A DNA stretch of 64,000 nucleotides from Bacteroidota bacterium (GTDB lineage Bacteria > Bacteroidota > Ignavibacteria > Kapaibacteriales > HRBIN21). Position numbers and translations under genes: made by a program. How positions within the stretch are numbered: position 1 is the first letter of the stretch; every line of letters starts with the position of its first letter. A model generated the notes under the pieces. The model ran no database searches and was not told the origin of the DNA. It worked only from the letters and a program-made list of their open reading frames with translations. Below, one piece after another: positions 56,262 to 64,000 of the stretch. The stretch is taken from positions 255,795 to 319,794 of the forward strand of contig JAUQPL010000001.1 in the NCBI GenBank assembly GCA_030550395.1, in the 5' to 3' direction.

Positions 56262-56368
56262 GACCTGTCCTTCCTCGCAGAGCCCCGTTCCCTGCCCTCG
56301 CAACACCCAAACCACCTGCGACGACAGACCTCCACTGCCGGCTCCGCTCTCTTAGCAGTAAGGCATTA

Positions 56369-56376
56369 CAAATATA
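56369..56376 (-). promoter_or_regulatory. Putative -7 element for the RRM protein gene
   Basis: The minus strand reads TATATTTG, matching TAnnTTTG, about 108 bases before the RRM gene ATG. The implied 5' leader is long. The 250-base gap to priA holds nothing else I recognise. Confidence 0.42.
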
Positions 56377-56511
56377 CGGCAAAGCCGCACAACTACTACC
56401 CTAACCCAAGTAGCCATGACCGTCCGCTCCCCTTCCCTTGAAAACCAATACCGGCCCACTGAGGGGAGCAAACCTATTCGTCTATAACACCGTTCGGTAC
56501 CTTGTGAAAGG

Positions 56512-59019
56512 ATGCCCCGGTACGTCAACATTGCTCTCCCTTTGCCGACGGGGAAACTGTTCAGCTACCATGTACCCGACGAAGCGGAAGGTCCACTGGT
56601 AGGTGTCCGAGCTGTCGTCCCCTTTGGTCGACGGGAGCTGACGGGCGTCATCGTCGAAGAGCTTGCACTTCCACCCCATACTCCTACCAAACCGGTTTTG
56701 GAACTTTTAGACGAAAGCCCGATCTTTTCCGAAAAGTTGCTCCACTTCACCCGATGGGTTTCCGAGTATTACTTCTGTTCATGGGGCGAGGTCCTGAAGG
56801 CAGCTCTGCCACCTGGTATGGTGCCCCGGCGCGGGATAACTATACGACTCCTGCGCGCACCGACACCGGAAGAAATGTCTGCCCTGGAACGCCGTGCTCC
56901 TAAGCGTGCAGCACTGCTCCAACTCCTCCAACAGCATACCTCTCCTGTCAGCTTGGGATATCTCATACGCTACTTGCACACCGAAAGCCTCTCTCCTCAG
57001 CTCCAAGCATTGGAACAACAAGGCTTCATTGCTGTAGAATCCCAGCCGATTGATACACCGCGCTTGCGCCGAGCCAAAGCTTTGGAAATAAACCCAGAGC
57101 TCCGCACAGACGCCGACCGCCTCCGCACGGTCCTTGAAGAGCTCCAAGCTCGCTCCCCTGTCCAAGCCCGTCTTCTGAGCGTCGTCTATACCTTCGCTCT
57201 CCAACACGCAGCTCCAATGCCGTTACGCGACGCTCTCCGTCAGAGCCAAGCCTCCTCCACCACCGTCCGCAACCTTATCCGCCAAGGCTATATTCGGGAA
57301 ACAACTGTAGAACTCCCTTCCTCCGACGAACCTGGGCCTTCGCTGGCAGAGCGCAATGAGTTAGAACTCCCATTGACACGGGAACAGGAACATGCCGTGC
57401 GCCGCATCACCGAAGCACTGGATGCTAACGTCCCGAAGGTCTTCCTCCTGCGCGGCGTGACAGGGAGCGGCAAAACGCTGGTGTACATGCACGCTATCCA
57501 ACATGCCCTTCGCCAGCAGAAGGGAGTCCTTGTGCTGGTACCAGAAATCGCCCTGACTCCACAATTGATTGACCGTTTCCGAACGGCCTTCCCCGAACGG
57601 ATCACGGCGCTCCACAGCCGCATGAGCCCCAGCGAACGCTTCCACGCCTGGAGAACAATCCAGCGAGGGCTTTCCCCCATCGTGCTCGGTCCCCGTTCCG
57701 CAGTGTTCGCCCCGATTCCTCGACTCGGACTCATCATCGTGGACGAAGAGCACGAGCCTTCGTATAAGCAGGATAACCCTGCCCCGCGGTACCACGCTCG
57801 TGACTGCGCCGTCATGCGCGCTCACATGGAGGGAGCCGTGGTTCTGCTGGGTTCGGCAACCCCTTCGCTGGAAAGTATGTTCAATGCCCAAGTGGGCAAA
57901 TACCACTTGCTGGAGCTCAAACAAAGAGCCGATGGAGCCCGCTTACCCACCGTCCGCATCGTCGATCTGCGACAGCAGCGCCACGCCCACCAAATGCGGG
58001 GCAACTTCTCCCTGGAACTACTCCACGCTACCGCCGAGCGAGTGCGGGCACAGCAAGGGGTCATCCTCTTCCATAACCGACGTGGCTTCGCCCGCTGGCT
58101 CCAATGCCCTGACTGTGGGTATATCCCCATGTGCGCTCATTGCAGCGTTTCCCTGACTTACCACAAAGTGCCGAAACTGCTTCGTTGCCATTACTGCGGC
58201 TACGCCATCCCTGTACCCGAAGAATGCCCTCAGTGTGGCAGCCCCACATTGGAGGAGATCGGCTCCGGAACGCAACGCATTGAAGAAGAGCTGGCGCGCC
58301 TTCTCCAGCCTACAATACCTGGATTGCGGATCGAACGGATGGATACCGATACCACCGCTCGCCGTGGTGCTCACCGCCATATCCTCAGCCGTTTCTCCCG
58401 TCGGGAAACACACATCCTGGTCGGTACCCAAATGGTCGCAAAGGGCCTGGATTTATCCCACGTCACTCTCGTAGGAGTTATCAACGCCGACCTACAGCTC
58501 TTCCTGCCAGACTTCCGCGCCTCTGAACGTGCCTTCCAGCTCTTGACCCAAGTTGCCGGACGCGCCGGACGCCGCAGCGACGCTCCTGGAGAAGTCATCG
58601 TACAGACGGCCCATCCCGATCATCCTGCTATTGTCGCAGTCCAGACCGGCAACGAAGAACTGTTCTACCACGATGAGCTCCAACACCGTAAAGCCGCCCT
58701 CTATCCCCCCTTCACACGCTTCGTCGTTGCTGAATTCTCCGGCGTGGACGAGGAGAAAGTGCACCAACACGCCCACCATTTTGCCAGTTGCGTACCGGTC
58801 CACCCCGCTGTGCTCAAAATCGGCCCCGCTATCCCCACCATTGTCCGCATCCGGAATCGATACCGACGGGTGGTCATTTTGAAAAACATCAAGCACCTCG
58901 ATCCTGCAGCTCACCACCTCCGCACAGTGCTGCGCACCGCCTACTCTATATACCAGCGCAAATACGCTGTCAGCAGCGTGCGCCTTACCATTGACGTGGA
59001 TGCGCACGGGATGCTCTGA
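56512..59019 (+). CDS. priA: Primosomal replication-restart helicase PriA
   Basis: The 835-residue protein has an N-terminal DNA-binding domain (VNIALPLPTGKLFSYHVPDE), then Walker A RGVTGSGKTLVYMHA, IIVDEEHEPSYKQD and GSATPSLES. The zinc-binding module has eight cysteines (CPDCGYIPMCAHC, then RCHYCG and CPQCGSP), and GTQRIEEEL and VGTQMVAKGLD follow. It restarts stalled replication forks. pcrA begins 67 bases downstream. Confidence 0.97.
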   Translation: MPRYVNIALPLPTGKLFSYHVPDEAEGPLVGVRAVVPFGRRELTGVIVEELALPPHTPTKPVLELLDESPIFSEKLLHFTRWVSEYYFCSWGEVLKAALPPGMVPRRGITIRLLRAPTPEEMSALERRAPKRAALLQLLQQHTSPVSLGYLIRYLHTESLSPQLQALEQQGFIAVESQPIDTPRLRRAKALEINPELRTDADRLRTVLEELQARSPVQARLLSVVYTFALQHAAPMPLRDALRQSQASSTTVRNLIRQGYIRETTVELPSSDEPGPSLAERNELELPLTREQEHAVRRITEALDANVPKVFLLRGVTGSGKTLVYMHAIQHALRQQKGVLVLVPEIALTPQLIDRFRTAFPERITALHSRMSPSERFHAWRTIQRGLSPIVLGPRSAVFAPIPRLGLIIVDEEHEPSYKQDNPAPRYHARDCAVMRAHMEGAVVLLGSATPSLESMFNAQVGKYHLLELKQRADGARLPTVRIVDLRQQRHAHQMRGNFSLELLHATAERVRAQQGVILFHNRRGFARWLQCPDCGYIPMCAHCSVSLTYHKVPKLLRCHYCGYAIPVPEECPQCGSPTLEEIGSGTQRIEEELARLLQPTIPGLRIERMDTDTTARRGAHRHILSRFSRRETHILVGTQMVAKGLDLSHVTLVGVINADLQLFLPDFRASERAFQLLTQVAGRAGRRSDAPGEVIVQTAHPDHPAIVAVQTGNEELFYHDELQHRKAALYPPFTRFVVAEFSGVDEEKVHQHAHHFASCVPVHPAVLKIGPAIPTIVRIRNRYRRVVILKNIKHLDPAAHHLRTVLRTAYSIYQRKYAVSSVRLTIDVDAHGML

Positions 59020-59054
59020 TTCCTCCCGCCGTTCCCTAAGCTCTAGACACGGTG

Positions 59055-59062
59055 TAACTTTG
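59055..59062 (+). promoter_or_regulatory. Putative -7 element for pcrA/uvrD
   Basis: TAACTTTG lies 24 bases before the ATG at 59087, in the short gap after priA. The same sequence occurs before the glycosyltransferase gene and tRNA-Cys. Confidence 0.42.
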
Positions 59063-59086
59063 CATCCCACCGGGAGTTCTCACGCT

Positions 59087-61234
59087 ATGGAAGCCCTACT
59101 GCAAACGCTCAACCCCGCCCAACGCCAAGCGGTAACGCATGGGGATGGACCCCTCCTTATCGTTGCTGGCGCCGGCAGTGGCAAAACTCGCGTACTGACA
59201 TACCGCATCGCCTACCTACTCTGGAAAGGCATACCAGCCGATACGATCATGGCGGTCACCTTCACCAATAAAGCTGCCGATGAAATGCGGCAGCGCATTC
59301 AGGACCTTGTCGGAGCAGTCCACGGCAATCGCCTCTGGATGGGGACCTTCCATAGCATTTGCGCCCGCATCCTCCGGGCGGAAGCAACCCGCTTGGGCTA
59401 TACAGCCGATTACACCATCTACGACACGGATGATTCCACCGGACTCCTCCGCCTCCTCCTGCGCCAGATGGGCATTGGAAACCACGTATTGGAACCCACT
59501 GCCGCCCGCCATGCTATTTCCCAGCTGAAAAACCGCATGATCTCCTGGCAGGAAGCCGCCGCTACAGCTACAACTCCGCGAGAACGCCTCCTTGCCCAGC
59601 TCTACGCCGAATATGACCGCCAGCTCCATGCCAACAATGCCATGGACTTCGATGACCTCCTGCTCAATACCATCCGCCTCTTTCAGGCCTACCCCGCCGT
59701 GCTGGAAGGCTACCAGGAGCGATTCCGTTACATCTTCGTGGATGAATACCAAGACACAAACCGAGCACAGTACCTTATCCTCCATCTCCTCAGCCAGCGC
59801 CATCGCAATATCTGCGTCGTCGGCGATGATGCCCAAAGCATCTACCGTTGGCGTGGTGCCGATATCCGCAACATCTTAGACTTTGAGCGAGACTACCCCG
59901 ACTCCACGCTCATCCGCCTGGAGCAGAACTACCGCTCAACTCAGCGTATTCTGGCATTAGCCGACGCTCTAATCCAACACAACCGCAACCGAATCCCCAA
60001 GCGTCTCTGGACGCAAAATCCCGAGGGCGAACCCGCCACCCTCCTCATCTGCGCTGATGAGCGTGATGAAGCCATGCACGTCGTTCAGCACATCCTGCAG
60101 GAACATCAGCGGGGCTATCGTTACGGAGACATCGCTGTCCTTTACCGCACGAATGCCCAATCTCAAGCCCTGGAAGAAGCATGTCGGCACGCCGGCATAC
60201 CGTATGTGCTGGTAGGGAGCATTTCCTTCTACCAGCGCAAGGAAATCAAAGATGCACTGGCCTACCTCCGCCTCCTTCTGAATCCCGCCGATAGCCTCAG
60301 CTGGCTCCGGATCCTCAACGTTCCCCCTCGGGGAATTGGAGCAGCAACGATTGAGCATCTCCGCACTGCCGCACAGCAATGGCAGTGCAGCTTCGGAGAA
60401 GCCCTCCAGCGCTGCACCGAAATCCCGCAAATCCGCCGCGGCGCTCAAGAAGTACTCCAGAATCTCTTCGCTCTCGTCCAGCGCTTCCGCAATGCCCTCC
60501 CGACCCAACCGCTGGACGTCGCCGTATTGGAGTACCTGGAAGCCACCGGACTGCTTGCCTACTACCGCAATGCCGACGAAGAAGAACGGTACCAGAACTT
60601 AGAACGCTTCGTGGCAACCTTCGCTGAGTATGCGGAAGAGAGCCCTTCACCCAGCCTCCAGGAGTATCTCCAACGCATCGCCCTGCTCAGCGAGATAGAC
60701 CAAGCACCGGACACTACGGATGCTGTTGCCTTAATGACTCTGCACGCGGCAAAAGGGCTGGAATTCCCAGTGGTCTTCATTACCGGCATAGAACACGGAC
60801 TGCTGCCGATTGCTCGTTCTCTGCCCGTGCCAGAAGAGGTCGAGGAAGAACGCCGTCTGCTCTACGTCGGGATTACCCGTGCTCAGCACAAGCTTTACCT
60901 CAGCTACGCCCAATACCGCCGCCGCTGGGGCGAACGGCTTCCCACTCAACCTTCTCTCTTCCTCTCCGAGCTCCCGGCAGAGCACATCTGCGTCGAATAC
61001 AGCCCACAGGCGCTTCCCCGGCCTTTACCATTCTCTCGTCCAAGCGCCACCGAAAGCCCGTCGGCAGGGATTCCGTTACGCCCCGGGGCGCGAGTCCGTC
61101 ATCCCGTCTTCGGCACCGGGATTGTGGAGTCTCTTTCTGGCAATGGCCATGATGCACGTGCCCTCGTTTGCTTTCCCCATGTCGGACGCAAACTCTTGCT
61201 CCTCCGCTATGCCCGACTTCAAGTACTGGAGTAG
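59087..61234 (+). CDS. pcrA: UvrD/PcrA-type DNA helicase
   Basis: The 715-residue SF1A helicase has LNPAQRQAVTHGDGPLLIVA, Walker A AGAGSGKTRVLTYR, FVDEYQDTNRAQY, VGDDAQSIYRWRGAD and LMTLHAAKGLEFPVVF. A C-terminal Tudor-like domain (GARVRHPVFGTGIVESL) makes it PcrA-like. It acts in nucleotide-excision and mismatch repair. An opening extends to 58991, but ATG at 59087 fits the family. It stops 1 base before a possible start of the next gene. Confidence 0.96.
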   Translation: MEALLQTLNPAQRQAVTHGDGPLLIVAGAGSGKTRVLTYRIAYLLWKGIPADTIMAVTFTNKAADEMRQRIQDLVGAVHGNRLWMGTFHSICARILRAEATRLGYTADYTIYDTDDSTGLLRLLLRQMGIGNHVLEPTAARHAISQLKNRMISWQEAAATATTPRERLLAQLYAEYDRQLHANNAMDFDDLLLNTIRLFQAYPAVLEGYQERFRYIFVDEYQDTNRAQYLILHLLSQRHRNICVVGDDAQSIYRWRGADIRNILDFERDYPDSTLIRLEQNYRSTQRILALADALIQHNRNRIPKRLWTQNPEGEPATLLICADERDEAMHVVQHILQEHQRGYRYGDIAVLYRTNAQSQALEEACRHAGIPYVLVGSISFYQRKEIKDALAYLRLLLNPADSLSWLRILNVPPRGIGAATIEHLRTAAQQWQCSFGEALQRCTEIPQIRRGAQEVLQNLFALVQRFRNALPTQPLDVAVLEYLEATGLLAYYRNADEEERYQNLERFVATFAEYAEESPSPSLQEYLQRIALLSEIDQAPDTTDAVALMTLHAAKGLEFPVVFITGIEHGLLPIARSLPVPEEVEEERRLLYVGITRAQHKLYLSYAQYRRRWGERLPTQPSLFLSELPAEHICVEYSPQALPRPLPFSRPSATESPSAGIPLRPGARVRHPVFGTGIVESLSGNGHDARALVCFPHVGRKLLLLRYARLQVLE

Positions 61235-61235
61235 C

Positions 61236-63050
61236 ATGCTCTCGCTGAGGTTCACTCCATTGGGCTCCGTATCCCCACAGCTTCCTAAGGAGCCTGGAGC
61301 GCCGATCAAGCATGGAGCTGAAAGGAAGACCAGCCCCTGTAGAGGTCTGCACCGCCGTAGCTTCATAGCCCGCTGTCTTCTGCCGATGTACGGTTATGGC
61401 ATTGCCCTCCTTTGGGGCTGCCGTTCTTCCCTGCCCCCAGCTTACGTATCATGCCCTTCGCCGGAGCCCCCCTCGTGCATAGCATTTCCATGGCAGGGTG
61501 CAGCAAAAGACACCACCCCCCGCTCCGACAAGCCTTACTGGAAGATAGCCCCAGTTGAGGGGCTCTGTGAACCCGGAATTGATGAAATCGCTCTCTTTCG
61601 CCTGCCGGACGGAACCGCATGGGTAACACTGCAGCAAGGGGATCGCCAATGGATTGCCTCTGCCATGCTGGCAACCCCGACACGTGCTCACCTCCAAACA
61701 GCGTGGAATACGGGGGAATTCTCTCGCTTTGGCTTCCCGACTGGATCGCCCAACCTTTTGTTTCTTGCCGGGCAACCCGCCGACACTCCTGACGTCTACC
61801 TTGCCTCCGCACAATTGCGTGGCTCGGAGCTCCGAGAAGTTTCTACCCTCTCATGGAACATCCCGAAATCGCAATGGATATCACAGCCGACGCTCTCACC
61901 CGACGGCTCTGTCCTTGTCTTCGCAGCAGATTTTCCTGATAGCTACGGCGGAACCGACCTCTACTTTGCCGTCCGCCTGCCCAACGGAGCATGGAAAGGT
62001 CCATACAACTGTGGTCCACAGATAAACTCCGCTTGCCACGAATTGACCCCTGCCTTCAGTCCCGATGGGCGTTGGCTCCTTTTTGCCTCCAACGGTCATA
62101 CGAACGTCGGCGGCTACGACCTCTTCGCCTCCCCTGTTCACCCTGCCTTCTGGCAATGGATTCGCCAAGGGATGCCAGCATTGCCTTCGGATGTCTCACT
62201 CCCACAGCCATGGTTCGGGGAAGCGGAAAACCTGGGAATTCCCTTCAATAGCCCCAATGACGAGCTCTCTCCCCTGGCATTAGGGGCGCCTGACTCCCTT
62301 CTGTACTGGAGCTCCAATCGGCGAGGAGATTTTGACCTCTACTTCGCTCAACGCTTTGAGCCGCTCGCTACCCCACTCTCCCCAGCTCCACCGCGGACAA
62401 TAGAACTTCAGGGACAGGTTCGTGAGCAGGAAACTCAACGCCCCTTGCCCGGAGCTGAAGTGCGCGCCCATCCCCTGGCTGACCCGGCTCCAATTGCAAG
62501 GACTACAACGGACAGCACCGGGAGTTATCGCCTGCGCGTCCCTGCCAACACAGAACTGGAGCTCATTGCCCAGGCAGGGGAGGTCTTCTTTGAAATACGT
62601 CGTATCCGCACTGGCTCCGCCGATACTGCTTTGCCACCGCTGGAACTCCCAGCCCGATTCTTCCTCCGGCTCAACTTCCCCTTTGACCGCTACGATCAGC
62701 CGTACCCATTCGTGCTGGATACCAACGGCATGGAATCCCCCCTCCACTGGCAACAAGCCCTGGACTTACTGGCAGAGAACATACTCCGCTACCGCGATCA
62801 ACTCCAACAACTCCTCCTGGTCGGACACACAGACGATATCGGCTCTGCTGAGTACAACCGCTGGCTAGGCAGGAAACGGGTAGAGTTTGTCATCAACGAG
62901 CTTATTCGCCGCGGTGTTCCCCGAGAACTCCTGCGAGGGGAATCAGCAGGACAATCGCAACTTCTTCCCCGCGCCAGCAATGAGTCCCCCGAACAATGGC
63001 GCAAACGCTGCCGCCGTGTTGAACTGACGAAGGTACTACGAACTCCATGA
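61236..63050 (+). CDS. PorE-like outer-membrane protein with PD40, CRD and OmpA domains
   Basis: The protein of up to 604 residues has repeated WD40-like (PD40) units, including SPDGSVLVFAADFPDSYGGT and SPDGRWLLFASNGHTNVGGY. A carboxypeptidase-regulatory-like domain (GQVREQETQRPLPGAEVR) follows, then a C-terminal OmpA peptidoglycan-binding domain with VGHTDDIGSAEYNRWLGRKR. The same domain order, without the TPR part, is found in PorE of the type IX system. The start is uncertain: ATG at 61236 follows the pcrA stop closely, and ATG at 61386 opens a lipobox-like LLWGC. The stop overlaps the next gene by 4 bases. Confidence 0.78.
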   Translation: MLSLRFTPLGSVSPQLPKEPGAPIKHGAERKTSPCRGLHRRSFIARCLLPMYGYGIALLWGCRSSLPPAYVSCPSPEPPSCIAFPWQGAAKDTTPRSDKPYWKIAPVEGLCEPGIDEIALFRLPDGTAWVTLQQGDRQWIASAMLATPTRAHLQTAWNTGEFSRFGFPTGSPNLLFLAGQPADTPDVYLASAQLRGSELREVSTLSWNIPKSQWISQPTLSPDGSVLVFAADFPDSYGGTDLYFAVRLPNGAWKGPYNCGPQINSACHELTPAFSPDGRWLLFASNGHTNVGGYDLFASPVHPAFWQWIRQGMPALPSDVSLPQPWFGEAENLGIPFNSPNDELSPLALGAPDSLLYWSSNRRGDFDLYFAQRFEPLATPLSPAPPRTIELQGQVREQETQRPLPGAEVRAHPLADPAPIARTTTDSTGSYRLRVPANTELELIAQAGEVFFEIRRIRTGSADTALPPLELPARFFLRLNFPFDRYDQPYPFVLDTNGMESPLHWQQALDLLAENILRYRDQLQQLLLVGHTDDIGSAEYNRWLGRKRVEFVINELIRRGVPRELLRGESAGQSQLLPRASNESPEQWRKRCRRVELTKVLRTP

Positions 63051-64000
63051 CCCTTGCCCGCTCTCCGTCCGCCCGCCGATGGTTTCCCCCGCTGCTCTTG
63101 GTAGGACTCCTGTGGATAGGAGGTTGTGCTTACGTTACCTTCCGCGTCGTCCGCGGACTGCCTTCCCTAGAACAGCTGGAGAACCCTCCTAACGAATTGG
63201 CCACCCGCGTCCTCAGCGCCGATGGAGAGCTCATTGGGCAATTCTTTACCAAACGCCGTGCTTACTTGCCCTTCGATAGCATTCCTCCAGCCTTTCTCCA
63301 CGCTATCATCGCCGCTGAAGACCGTGCCTTCTACCGACACTGGGGCATCCACCTGGCGCGCATCTTCAAAGCCTTCATCAAGAACGTACTCGCCGGCGAT
63401 CTGACCCGAGAAGGTGCCTCCACAATTACGCAGCAACTGGCGCGCAACCTCTACTTCGGACGCGAAGTCACCCTCTGGCGCAAGCTCCGTGAAGCTATCA
63501 CCGCCATTCAACTGGAGCGAACCTATAGCAAGCGTGAAATTTTGGAGATGTACACCAACACGGTCTACTTCGGCCGCGGTGCTTACGGATTAGCCGTTGC
63601 CTCCCAGGTCTACTTTGACAAATCGCCTTCTGAGCTTACATTGGCCGAGTGCGCTTATCTGGTAGCTCTGCTGAAGGCCCCGGAACTGTACGATGCTCGC
63701 CAATTTCCCGAGCGCGCCCTCCAACGGCGCAACCTTGTACTCCGCCTTATGTGGGAAAATGGCTTCATCAGCGAAGCCCAGGCTCGCATGGCGATGCGGG
63801 AGCCCATCCGTCTTGCTGAAGAGTCAACTTTACGAACGAACCTGGAGATAGCACCGCACTTTCTGGAAATGGTCCGCCAAGCTGTCAGCCAAGACTGGCG
63901 TCTGCGGGGATATGACCTTTACCGAGATGGGTTGACCATCTACACCACCCTCAACGCCCGCCTCCAGCGGTATGCCTTCGCCGCCGTCCGCGAACACCTT
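63047..64000 (+). CDS. Class A penicillin-binding protein (PBP1A-like), N-terminal part, cut by window edge
   Basis: The first 318 residues are visible. A single membrane segment (PLLLVGLLWIGGCAYVT) is followed by a GT51 transglycosylase domain. That has HAIIAAEDRAFYRHWGI, REGASTITQQLARNLYF, KLREAITAIQLERTYSKREI and EMYTNTVYFGRGAYGLA. The transpeptidase domain lies past the window edge. It polymerises glycan strands in the periplasm. The ATG overlaps the preceding stop as ATGA. Confidence 0.95.
   Translation, partial: MTLARSPSARRWFPPLLLVGLLWIGGCAYVTFRVVRGLPSLEQLENPPNELATRVLSADGELIGQFFTKRRAYLPFDSIPPAFLHAIIAAEDRAFYRHWGIHLARIFKAFIKNVLAGDLTREGASTITQQLARNLYFGREVTLWRKLREAITAIQLERTYSKREILEMYTNTVYFGRGAYGLAVASQVYFDKSPSELTLAECAYLVALLKAPELYDARQFPERALQRRNLVLRLMWENGFISEAQARMAMREPIRLAEESTLRTNLEIAPHFLEMVRQAVSQDWRLRGYDLYRDGLTIYTTLNARLQRYAFAAVREHL

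Overview
The window is a densely packed bacterial chromosome segment, moderately GC-rich by eye, with about 55 protein genes, two tRNA genes and no gene-free stretch longer than about 250 bases. Several independent signs place it in the Bacteroidota/Chlorobiota (FCB) group. These are an LpxC-FabZ fusion protein, a type IX secretion C-terminal sorting domain, a TonB receptor with an N-terminal carboxypeptidase-regulatory-like domain, two tandem OmpH/Skp genes behind bamA, mostly weak or absent Shine-Dalgarno sequences, and repeated TAnnTTTG promoter -7 elements in the few intergenic gaps. A Chlorobiota/Kapabacteria/Ignavibacteria-like lineage fits, but I cannot fix the species from sequence alone.

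Layout. 1-1491 (minus): 5' end of an asparagine synthetase gene and anmK. 1581-4772 (plus): tRNA-Ser, an OsmC-family gene, smpB, tyrS and a LipM-type octanoyltransferase. 4733-9350 (minus): glyA, a secreted type IX cargo-like protein, glgA and ispE. 9349-10032 (plus): a dolichol/phytol-kinase-like membrane protein. 10009-20139 is one long minus-strand run, transcribed from rpsF: rpsF, rplI, a TIGR01777 epimerase, panD, a GlmU N-terminal-domain-only protein, gpmA, a secreted TldD-like and TldE-like pair, a membrane hypothetical, tRNA-Cys, efp, accB and ftsY. 20346-25790 (plus): a six-domain ribosomal S1 protein, a PF09818 'ABC-class' ATPase and an acyl-CoA carboxylase beta subunit. 25787-30319 (minus): an RlmD-like methyltransferase and a three-gene outer-membrane uptake cassette (TonB receptor, lipoprotein, small His/Cys protein). 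30432-32751 (plus): cinA and tsaD.

32781-41684 (minus) is an envelope-biogenesis operon read uppS, bamA, ompH, ompH, lpxD, lpxC/fabZ, lpxA, ending in a gene for a bacterial eRF1-like (baeRF) protein. 41851-42741 (plus) is a family 2 glycosyltransferase. 42733-49501 (minus) holds mfd, ychF, a HAD phosphatase, cmk and ispH. 49595-52860 (plus) holds gmhB, an FAD oxidoreductase and an overlapping von Willebrand A protein. recQ (minus), rfbA (plus) and an RRM protein (minus) follow. The window ends with priA, pcrA/uvrD, a PD40-CRD-OmpA protein resembling PorE, and the start of a class A penicillin-binding protein.

Most genes are housekeeping: translation, the MEP isoprenoid pathway (ispE, ispH), lipid A and outer-membrane assembly, and DNA repair. 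I see no phage, insertion sequence, CRISPR array or integron. The parts most worth a second look are the uptake cassette, the TldD/TldE-like pair, the baeRF gene inside the lipid A operon, the PF09818 ATPase, the 80-base overlap between the oxidoreductase and VWA genes, and the near-universal 3' overlap of convergent genes.
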